A stretch of 17,608 nucleotides of DNA, from contig UQTN01000042.1 of assembly GCA_900543945.1 (NCBI GenBank), positions 1-17,608 on the forward strand. The letters are read 5' to 3'. The notes under the pieces were generated by a model. The model was not told the DNA's origin. It searched no databases and saw only the letters and a program-made list of their open reading frames with translations. The stretch's first letter is position 1. Each line of letters starts with the position of its first letter. Below are positions 7,870 through 14,175 of this stretch, piece by piece. A program made the position numbers and the translations under genes. Source of the stretch: an uncultured Collinsella sp. Its GTDB lineage: Bacteria; Actinomycetota; Coriobacteriia; Coriobacteriales; Coriobacteriaceae.

Positions 7870-9207
7870 ATGGACGAGATGTTTGCCATTAAATGCCAAA
7901 ACTGCGGCGGCCCTATGTACTCGCACCAGGCTAAGCGCAGCTTTGAGTGCGCCTATTGCGGCGCGGTCATTCCGTGGCAGGCGGACGCCGGAGAGCCCAA
8001 GAGCGCTTTGGGCATTCGCCATACGCCGTTGACGGTGGTGGATGGACTGCTCAAGCTCACGCATGTGTCGCAACTCGAGCGCCCGGAGGACCCGGACTGG
8101 TATTTCTTCAATTCGCACTGGCGCAATCAGTCGGTTCTGGAACATCTGCTGTGGGAGGATCGCGGTACGGCGCAGGAGTTCCAAGAGGCCACGCATGTGA
8201 GCATTCCTTGCCCCTTCTGCGGAGCGTCCTTTGAGGGCGAGTCAACGCAGCGTGTGTTTGAGTGCCCGTCCTGCGGCAACAAGATCGGCATTGCCGACCT
8301 GTTCAAGCCGGGGACGTTTAGCAAGCGCCTGACCATGGGCGTTGGTGCGGAATATGTGCCCGAGCAGGGTATTCCCTGCGAGATAACGCCGCAGCAGGCG
8401 CGCGCCAATGCGCTTGAGCTGGTGCGCCGATATCCAGACGCCTTTGCCGGTCACGATGTGGAAGACGCGATTCAAAACGACATGATGCTCTTCTACTTCC
8501 CCATGGCGCTCGCGGACCTACGCATGATGGCGTCCTTCCCGGGCAAGGGCCTGAGCAGGGAGACCCTGGTGTACTACGAGGTGCTCGACTGGGCATATCC
8601 CAGGGCAAACTACCTGGACGTTCGCCTTATGGGCATTCTGGAGCCATGGGACTTTGCCAAGGTTGGGTCGTTCGACCCGGCCATGCAGGAAGGCGACTTC
8701 CGCGTTGTCTCCGTCGACGCGTCCACCAAGGACCAGGTGGTCATTGACAAGCTGGCGCTCGACATTGTCGGCAACGATGCCGAGACTTTCCTGGGGCTCA
8801 ATAAAAAGAGCATCCGCACCTGGGCGCGCAAGGCCCGCAAGCACAAGGACGGCCTGGTTATGGTGCCGGTCTACTTTGTCGACCGTCCGGCAACGGACAG
8901 CCGCGACGGCGAGCAGGTGCGCATTGCCGTGAACGGCCAGACGGGCCGTGCGGCCGCGGTGGTGTTTAGCGACAAGCGCGAAACGCATATCGTGGCGCCG
9001 CTCAACCCGAGCCTGCATCTGTCCGGCGAGAGCACCGTGCACGCCACGCCCATCGAGGTCAAATACGTTAAATCGCCCTTCCTATACCAGATCGTGCGCC
9101 GTGGAGGTGGTGAGCAACCGCGCCAGGTTGCAGCGGCAGCTGAGGGTTCCTACCGAGAAGAAAAGCCCAAACGCAAGGGATTGTTCGCTGCGATTTTTGG
9201 TAAGTAG
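7870..9207 (+). CDS. Tandem zinc-ribbon protein of unknown function
   Basis: This is a 445-aa soluble protein with two four-cysteine zinc ribbons at the N-terminus: C9-x2-C12 with C27-x2-C30, and C114-x2-C117 with C132-x2-C135. Between them lies an acidic/aromatic stretch. The second ribbon is followed by about 270 residues of mixed alpha/beta sequence without a motif I recognise, and a basic tail ending KPKRKGLFAAIFGK. There is no signal peptide or membrane helix. The start ATG 7870 has AAAGGAGG eight bases upstream; the earlier in-frame start has no such support. Such double ribbons occur in nucleic-acid or protein-scaffold proteins, but no function can be assigned. It diverges from the CDF gene and precedes a small-protein gene on the same strand. 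Confidence 0.85.
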   Translation: MDEMFAIKCQNCGGPMYSHQAKRSFECAYCGAVIPWQADAGEPKSALGIRHTPLTVVDGLLKLTHVSQLERPEDPDWYFFNSHWRNQSVLEHLLWEDRGTAQEFQEATHVSIPCPFCGASFEGESTQRVFECPSCGNKIGIADLFKPGTFSKRLTMGVGAEYVPEQGIPCEITPQQARANALELVRRYPDAFAGHDVEDAIQNDMMLFYFPMALADLRMMASFPGKGLSRETLVYYEVLDWAYPRANYLDVRLMGILEPWDFAKVGSFDPAMQEGDFRVVSVDASTKDQVVIDKLALDIVGNDAETFLGLNKKSIRTWARKARKHKDGLVMVPVYFVDRPATDSRDGEQVRIAVNGQTGRAAAVVFSDKRETHIVAPLNPSLHLSGESTVHATPIEVKYVKSPFLYQIVRRGGGEQPRQVAAAAEGSYREEKPKRKGLFAAIFGK

Positions 9208-9323
9208 GGGAGTGGTGCCGGGGCGTCGGGCTGCATCGCAAGGTCATGAGACGAACTTAAGACTGCTGGGAACGTGCTACCATTGCCGATAGCCTTAATC
9301 TTGTAAGAAGCGGAGGCCAGATT

Positions 9324-9695
9324 ATGGGTTTTGCGGATCAGCAGCTTCAGCTTCAGGTACCGTATTCTCCTGACGACACGTTTAATGCCTTGAAGGCAGC
9401 TATGGAAAAGCTGCCTAAAGTAAAAGTTGATAGTGCATCGCCCACAACAAGAACAGTTGCAGCCGAGATTGGTATGAGCCTTTGGTCTTGGGGCGAAAAT
9501 ATCAGTATTTCGGTTGTTCCAGTTGAAGGCGGATCTGGCGTTACTGTCAAGTCGTCATCTAAGGTCAGGGCAAACGTATTAAACGGGGGCAAAAATGCAA
9601 AGAATATTGCCGAGATAGTCGATGCCCTATCGAAGGAGCTTGAGCGGTATCCGCAGGTTTCACAGACTATTGAGACGCTGGCGGATAGTGATTGA
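9324..9695 (+). CDS. Small conserved-type protein preceding a SHOCT micro-ORF
   Basis: This is a 123-aa cytoplasmic protein. The pattern SLWSWGENISISVVPVEGG followed by GGKNAKNIAEIVDALSKEL suggests a beta-rich domain closed by a long helix, of the kind often found ahead of SHOCT tails in larger proteins. No catalytic motif is seen. ATG 9324 has GGAGG (9312-9316) seven bases upstream. The gene is visibly more A+T-rich than fhs or ruvB, which may indicate recent acquisition. Its stop lies inside the start of the next tiny reading frame. The domain comparison is by eye. Confidence 0.75.
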   Translation: MGFADQQLQLQVPYSPDDTFNALKAAMEKLPKVKVDSASPTTRTVAAEIGMSLWSWGENISISVVPVEGGSGVTVKSSSKVRANVLNGGKNAKNIAEIVDALSKELERYPQVSQTIETLADSD

Positions 9696-9792
9696 TGTAG
9701 TTGCAAGGCTTGAGAGGCTTGCAACGCTGCGTGATAGTGGAGTGCTTACCGAGGAAGAGTTTGCTGCAGAAAAGGCAAAAATCTTTTTGTAA
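9688..9792 (+). CDS. 34-aa SHOCT-like micro-ORF, overlapping frame
   Basis: Starting at GTG 9688, in the +1 frame relative to the previous gene and overlapping its stop by eight bases, this frame encodes ARLERLATLRDSGVLTEEEF followed by AAEKAKIFL and TAA. That closely fits the SHOCT (short C-terminal) domain pattern of L-x-L-x-x-G-x-L-T-x-E-E-F-x-x-x-K-x-x-L. SHOCT is normally the last 30 or so residues of a larger protein. Here it is either a translationally coupled separate peptide (weak GGCGGA upstream) or the displaced tail of the 123-aa protein after a frameshift. There is no long homopolymer at the junction. The peptide pattern is strong; expression mode is open. Confidence 0.6.
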   Translation: MIDVVARLERLATLRDSGVLTEEEFAAEKAKIFL

Positions 9793-9903
9793 TCAGACAC
9801 GGTGGTTGGATTTGCATTCTATTATTGAACTTGGTTATACCAGGCTGAAAATATCGTGTGTAATAAAGGTGCGTAGTAGTCTCGTCTTGATTGGCAGATG
9901 TAA

Positions 9904-10023
9904 ATAAACGGTGGAACGGCTGTAAAAGAGCCTTGCCACTGGGTAAAATCAGGATGTGCCGCGGAACCCGCTCCTCAGTCGGTCAACTTTGGAAGCGCGG
10001 GCAACGCAGGTATTATCGTCTAA
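9904..10023 (+). pseudogene. Possible 3' gene remnant ahead of a hairpin
   Basis: A 39-codon open frame with no convincing start follows an in-frame TAA at 9901 and ends in TAA exactly at the left edge of the 10022-10047 terminator. It reads HWVKSGCAAEPAPQSVNFGS and ends NAGIIV. A stop directly abutting a terminator is what the end of a real gene looks like, but the frame is short and no family is recognised. The stretch 9793-9903 holds nothing I can identify. Confidence 0.2.
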
Positions 10024-10047
10024 AGGGCCGGGTGCAACCGGCCCTTT
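10022..10047. terminator. Bidirectional hairpin terminator
   Basis: A perfect 10-bp stem AAAGGGCCGG/CCGGCCCTTT has a GTGCAA loop. The A3/T3 ends give short T-runs on both strands. It lies between + strand genes ending at 9792 and the minus-strand small ORF ending at 10070, so it can serve both. Confidence 0.7.
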
Positions 10048-10069
10048 GCATGACTCCCTTCGCTATCCG

Positions 10070-10162
10070 TTACTGCTTATATTCCCGCCAGATCGAGTAG
10101 AGGTTCCGGACGATGCCGGTTACATACATCGAGAGGCGCAGGATTTCAAGAAACAAGTTCAT
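10070..10162 (-). CDS. 30-aa hydrophobic/basic small ORF
   Basis: ATG at 10162 reads MNLFLEILRLSMYVTG, then IVRNLYSIWREYKQ and TAA. GGGGTGA lies five to seven bases upstream, a close match to the GGAGGTGA ribosome site. The bidirectional hairpin at 10022-10047 lies about 22 bp after its stop, so it has the layout of a real transcription end. The peptide is one probable amphipathic or membrane-seeking helix with a charged end, the general form of small membrane peptides and of type I toxins. No family is recognised. It sits downstream of the ADP-ribosylglycohydrolase and 73-aa genes on the same strand. Confidence 0.45.
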   Translation of the reverse strand: MNLFLEILRLSMYVTGIVRNLYSIWREYKQ

Positions 10163-10212
10163 AGGCTTCACCCCAATCAGAGATTAGAGCGTTGCCCGCA
10201 GGCGGATTCCGC

Positions 10213-10259
10213 GGCAGGCATAATTCTACCTCACGGGCCGCGGTGGAGGATAGCCTGCC
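10213..10259. other. Imperfect hairpin upstream of the 30-aa ORF
   Basis: GGCAGGC (10213-10219) pairs with GCCTGCC (10253-10259). The inner CCTCAC and GTGGAGG pair with one bulge around a GC-rich loop. It lies between the 73-aa gene stop and the small ORF start and could shape that leader or stabilise the end of the upstream mRNA. It has no T-run. Confidence 0.35.
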
Positions 10260-10301
10260 CCCTGGTTTTGAGCAGTGTCGATCTAACGGGCGATCAAACC
10301 T

Positions 10302-10523
10302 CTAGTACTCTTTGAATTGAGCAAGCATCTGTCCGAAGAAGCTTAGTTCGGATGGCTCATAAATGATCGAACCGCCGTCCGCGGTCCTGTAGACCCCGCA
10401 GGGGAGGTAACGCCCGTCGGGGAGGATATAGAGGCTGGCTTCTTCCTTCAGTCCTACTGGAAATAGCGGAATTCCGTTTTCGTCCACTTGGAACTCGTCT
10501 ATATTTGCGACCTTCCTCTCCAT
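10302..10523 (-). CDS. 73-aa protein of unknown function, coupled to ARH gene
   Basis: This is a small acidic soluble protein starting MERKVANIDEFQVDENG. A probable beta-hairpin core follows (LYILPDGRYLPCGVYRTADG), and the end is aromatic (FFGQMLAQFKEY). It has one cysteine, no signal peptide and no membrane helix. ATG 10523 has AGGAGG at ideal spacing. It starts only 32 bp after the ADP-ribosylglycohydrolase stop on the same strand, so the two are probably cotranscribed. It may be a partner or substrate-recognition protein, but nothing in the sequence shows this. Family not recognised. Confidence 0.7.
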   Translation of the reverse strand: MERKVANIDEFQVDENGIPLFPVGLKEEASLYILPDGRYLPCGVYRTADGGSIIYEPSELSFFGQMLAQFKEY

Positions 10524-10555
10524 GATGCCTCCTGCCTTATTTCTTGAATGGCGCC

Positions 10556-11344
10556 CTAAAACAGGCAGCTCTCAATCAACTCTTTACCGCGCAGGGTGTC
10601 GACCCACTCCTGCGGGATGGCCTCGATACCGTATACCGTGCCGGCGAGGGCGCCGGCGACGGCTGCGGTGGTGTCGGCGTCGTCGCCTAGGTTGACGGCG
10701 GCAAGCACGCATTCATCGTAGCTGTTGGTGTTCACAAAGCACCAGGTGGCAGCCTTAAGCGTGTCAAGCACGAAGCCGCCAGACCTGATTTCGTGCTCGG
10801 GCGCGCCTTTCAGGTGAAGCGCCCACGAGGGGAGCACGTCGTTCATCACGTCTCTTATCAGCTCGACAAATATGATACATGCGTCGGTTGACGTTCTGTG
10901 GGCATGCGTAATCGCGGAGACCTCGCTGATCTCTTCGTCTGTCGCATCGGTGAACGCCAGGGGCGCGATGCGCATGAGCGAGCCGTTGCCGTTGTCGCGC
11001 TCGCCGGAGCCTCCTTTGCCGGTGCGCAGGGCGCGAGCGGTCGTACCGCCGTAATCGAAAACGCCGTCGACCGTATACTCGCCACGGGCAATCCAGCTCA
11101 CAAACTTGTCGCTCATGTCCGCGGTGTCGATATGCCCGAGCTCCCTAATCGAGTCGCAGGTAGCAAGCGTCATAGATGTGTCGTCGCTCCAGGTGCCGGC
11201 GGGCTGCCCATGCGTGCCGTAGCCGATCATGTCCGCGCATTCGAACGTGCCGCGGGGCCTGAACTCGTAGGGAACACCCAGCGCGTCGCCGACGGCAAGC
11301 CCATAGATGCAGTCGCGCAGTGTTGTTTTCGGTCTGCCTGTCAT
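10556..11344 (-). CDS. ADP-ribosylglycohydrolase family protein
   Basis: This is an ARH/DraG-type hydrolase that removes ADP-ribose from proteins, nucleic acids or small molecules with two Mg/Mn ions. It is 262 aa, full length for the minimal fold. Motifs are in order: GLAVGDALG (15-23), TWSDDTSMT (51-59, metal ligands D54, D55, T56), GNGSLMR (119-125), and GDDADTTAAVAGALAG (220-235, metal ligands including D224 and T225). All key residues are present, so it should be active. ATG 11344 has GAGGAG upstream. It is followed at 32 bp by the 73-aa gene and preceded by a YhcG-type nuclease gene on the same strand. The substrate is unknown. Confidence 0.93.
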   Translation of the reverse strand: MTGRPKTTLRDCIYGLAVGDALGVPYEFRPRGTFECADMIGYGTHGQPAGTWSDDTSMTLATCDSIRELGHIDTADMSDKFVSWIARGEYTVDGVFDYGGTTARALRTGKGGSGERDNGNGSLMRIAPLAFTDATDEEISEVSAITHAHRTSTDACIIFVELIRDVMNDVLPSWALHLKGAPEHEIRSGGFVLDTLKAATWCFVNTNSYDECVLAAVNLGDDADTTAAVAGALAGTVYGIEAIPQEWVDTLRGKELIESCLF

Positions 11345-11407
11345 GGAGCGCTCCTCTTATGTCGGGGGATATGAAACTCCGTCGGGGGTATCGGTCGCAA
11401 CGTGCTG

Positions 11408-12457
11408 CTACCCTTGCGCTTCGCCATTAGTCGCTTCGTTGATGGCGCGGTACTCGGCACTCAGCTCGCGCGCCAGCTCTTCCTTGCTTGGAAGATACGG
11501 CAGGTATTTGGCGGCAAACACTTGGTCGTTGTCTTCGGGCAGCGTATACTCGACGATCGAATCGCTTTTGTCCGCGCAGAGCACGATGCCTATGGGCGGA
11601 TTGTCGCCTTCGTTCATGAGCTCACGCGTGTAGTAGTTCACATACATTTGCATCTGGCCCAGGTCCTGATGCGTAAGGTCATCGGTCTTAAGGTCGATGA
11701 GCACGAAGCAGCGCATCAGATAGTTGTAAAAAACAAGGTCAATATAGAAATGGCGCCCATCAAAGGTGATGCGCTTTTGGCGCGCCTCGAAAGCGAAGCC
11801 ACGGCCAAGCTCCAGCAGGAACTTCTGAAGATGTGTGATGAGCGCCTGCTCTAGATCGCTCTCGCGAAACGCAGTATCGTCCGAGAAACCTAAAAACTCC
11901 AGCACATATGGGTCGCGGATGATATCCTCGGGACGATGAGCCGGGGTGCTCTTTTGGATTTCCTGGGTGACGACCTCCTTGTCCTTGCTGGCAAGTAGGC
12001 GCTCTCGGAACATGGTGTTGATCTGGCGTTCGAGCTGACGCGTGCTCCAGCGAGAATCGGCGCATTCGTTCATGTACCATGTTCGAGTTTCGGGGTCAGG
12101 AATGCGTATTAACCTGCGGTAATGTGTCCAGCTCAATTCGGGACGCAGTGAGTCCCGAATTGGAAATGCAAGATGGAACTGACGCATTTTACGCAGCTCT
12201 CTTGCTTCAAAACCTTTACCAAAATCTTTGGTAAGTCTGATTGCGAGGGCCTTGAGCAGCGCCTCTCCATACTTGGCGCGCTCCTCTCCGCCCTGCTCAT
12301 CAACAATACTCTTGCCGATCTCCCAATATGCCTCAACCATCGCAAAGTTAACGGCGGTATAGGCCTTGTCGCGAGCGGCGTTGAGGATCGAGGAAACCTG
12401 CTTGTAAAAAACTTCTGGCACGATTGTCGATTCCCCGCGGTTTACCAGTTCGCCCAT
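11408..12457 (-). CDS. PDDEXK nuclease-domain protein, YhcG/DUF1016 family
   Basis: This is a two-domain protein of 349 aa. The N-terminal domain (about 15-160) is the DUF1016 type: ARDKAYTAVNFAMVEAYWEIGKSI, FGKGFEARELRKMRQFH and LSWTHYRRLIRI are family hallmarks. The C-terminal domain is a PD-(D/E)XK nuclease: DPYVLEFLGF, then LLELGRGFAFEARQKRI, YIDLVFYNYLMRCFVLIDLK (D and DxK of the core) and QMQMYVNYY. Family members often sit beside restriction-modification or other accessory genes; none is visible here. Start choice is uncertain: ATG 12457 (MGELVNRG), GTG 12460, or ATG 12502, with GAGGAAAG some distance upstream. The gene ends 63 bp before the ARH start and may be in its operon. Confidence 0.9.
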   Translation of the reverse strand: MGELVNRGESTIVPEVFYKQVSSILNAARDKAYTAVNFAMVEAYWEIGKSIVDEQGGEERAKYGEALLKALAIRLTKDFGKGFEARELRKMRQFHLAFPIRDSLRPELSWTHYRRLIRIPDPETRTWYMNECADSRWSTRQLERQINTMFRERLLASKDKEVVTQEIQKSTPAHRPEDIIRDPYVLEFLGFSDDTAFRESDLEQALITHLQKFLLELGRGFAFEARQKRITFDGRHFYIDLVFYNYLMRCFVLIDLKTDDLTHQDLGQMQMYVNYYTRELMNEGDNPPIGIVLCADKSDSIVEYTLPEDNDQVFAAKYLPYLPSKEELARELSAEYRAINEATNGEAQG

Positions 12458-12625
12458 CACTGTCGCCCCACTTTCCTCTTGTGGAATGCATCTATATCGC
12501 ATCTAGTTTAAAGCCTCGCGCGGACACGAATTGCTGTGCTGTCTGGCACCTTCGCATGGGAGCCTTGCGGTGACTAAAATGTGGCAATAGAGACAGTTTT
12601 AGCGAACCCCACGGGAGTGACACGT

Positions 12626-12895
12626 ATGGACAACAACACGCTGCTATTCCAGGACAAAGGTTCGGGTAGGTTTAAAGACGTTAAGATCTACCCCAATCGT
12701 ATCGAGGTGCTCAAGAAGGGCACTTTTGGCGACAGGCACACCGAGATTGTCTACCTTAAGGACATCACGGGGGTCAACAGGATCAAGGGTCGCGACGTTT
12801 TCCTGCGTAACAGGCTGTTGACCGCTTGCGTCTTTAGCCTGAGTAGCCGTGCGAAGGCCCAGGAATTTGTGAAAGCTCTGAACATGGTGATGTAG
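12626..12895 (+). CDS. Small PH-like domain protein
   Basis: This is an 89-aa soluble protein. The pattern FKDVKIYPNRIEVLKKGTFG, then EIVYLKDITGVN, then a closing helix SSRAKAQEFVKALNMV matches the strand order and terminal helix of short bacterial PH-like domains, as in DUF4429-type proteins. There is no membrane segment. ATG 12626 has GGGAGTGA five bases upstream; the longer GTG start at 12581 has no ribosome site. It is a single gene, divergent from the YhcG-type nuclease, and ends just before the 12924-12958 hairpin. The fold is inferred by eye; function unknown. Confidence 0.75.
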   Translation: MDNNTLLFQDKGSGRFKDVKIYPNRIEVLKKGTFGDRHTEIVYLKDITGVNRIKGRDVFLRNRLLTACVFSLSSRAKAQEFVKALNMVM

Positions 12896-12923
12896 CCGAT
12901 AGCGGCGTTCGGGCCAAGGTAAA

Positions 12924-12958
12924 AATCGGGGCGCAGAACGGTATTCTGCGCCCCGATT
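12924..12958. terminator. Strong hairpin terminator shared by convergent genes
   Basis: A perfect 15-bp stem (AATCGGGGCGCAGAA and its complement) has a CGGTA loop. On the minus strand it is followed by a T5 run (A's at 12921-12925), so it is a good intrinsic terminator for the phospholipase gene. For the + strand PH-like gene it may also act, though the T-run is poor. Confidence 0.88.
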
Positions 12959-12987
12959 GAGTTAATGCGCCCAAAAGACTGGCTTGC

Positions 12988-14175
12988 CTATTCGTTAACG
13001 TCCTCGGTATTGTCGCGGTCACTGGCAAGCATTGCAGCGCCAGCGACCGTTGTCGCCACGGCGGCAGCGGCGAGCCCGGCGGCAATGCCGGAGCCGTCGC
13101 CCGTGTCGGCGAGTTTTCCGGCCGAGTTCTTGCCCTGGTCGCTCTTGTTGCCCTTGCCGTTCTTGTCGGCGCCGCCTGCGTTGGAACCCGTGCCGCTGCC
13201 GGTGCCGCCTGCACTGCCCGAGGCCGCTACGGTAAAGCTTGCGGCTCCATCGCTGGCGAGCGTGTAGTTCTGTGCCGCGTCGCCCAAAAGGCCTTTCGCG
13301 CGCACCCAGTACGTCCCTGCGGCAAATGTTTCGCCCTCGGCCATTGCCGTGCCCGGAGCGCCGTTCGCGTCGTGCACAAACTCGAGCTGGGCCGTGCAGG
13401 CATCGGTTTCGAGCTTGCCCTCGAGTGATGCCGCAATCTTGGCGCGCACGTCCTCGCCGGCCTTAAGGCCTTCGAGCCCCTCAAAGTGGGGTGTCAGCGC
13501 GCGTGGATCGATATCGATGGGCACGGAGCCCCGCAGCTCCGTAACGGTCTCGTTGCCCAAGGCGTCGACATCCACATATTCGATGGCAAACGCATGGCCC
13601 GAAGCCGTCACGTTGAGTACGTTGCTGCTGTCGACAAGGCGGAAATGGCCCTCGCCAACGGTCTTGCCATCCTGGAGCGAGGCATCGCTCAGCGAGTCGC
13701 CGTACGTCATGCGCATGCGGCTCGGGAGGTAGTACGAAGCTGTCTGCTTGTGCTGTGTATCGTAATCGTAATTGCGCTGGTAGATGCTCCGGGCCAGCGC
13801 CGCATCAACAAAGTCGGATGCGATGATGCCAATGTGCTTGAGGTAATCTGACTTTGTTTCCTCGTTGTCGCTGGGGTTGATGTACGGGCTCTTGTACAGA
13901 TGCTCGTTGACTACTCGCGCTGCGGTAAATGGGTTGCTTCCTTGCTTGTGATTCGTGCAGCTGGTGTAGTTGATAGACCAGCAGCGCTCCAGGACTTGCT
14001 CCTTGGCCCCGTTATCGTCCTCGACATCTACCTCGTTGCGGGTGAGCTTAGCCGTCTCCTGCAGGGCCATATCGACCCAGCTGATCTTGTCGGTTCCGGT
14101 GCATTCGTAATGGTCCTGGGCATATACCTTGGTGCAATAGGCTTTTTTGTCGCCTGTTTCCCCCTGCGGCTTCAA
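12988..14175 (-). pseudogene. C-terminal part of surface PI-PLC: barrel end, Ig-like region, LADTG anchor
   Basis: This frame continues the phospholipase after a one-base shift near 14143-14164 and has no credible start of its own. It contains the end of the PI-PLC barrel (CWSINYTSCTNHKQGSNPFT, then ARVVNEHLYK and GIIASDFVDAALARSIYQRN), a linker with stress-strand repeats, and an Ig-like strand pattern (GTYWVRAKGLLGDAAQNYTL...SFTV). A Gly/Ser/Lys-rich wall spacer follows, then LADTG, a hydrophobic stretch (IAAGLAAAAVATTVAGAAML) and a short tail. LAXTG is a known sortase signal variant in actinobacteria (class E), though this tail is acidic rather than basic. Joined to the upstream frame, the protein would be 826 aa. 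Confidence 0.8.

Noticed and set aside
9891..10100. 69-aa plus-strand frame through the 10022 hairpin
   Set aside because: It reads through a terminator and overlaps the small minus-strand ORF, with no ribosome site and no protein pattern.
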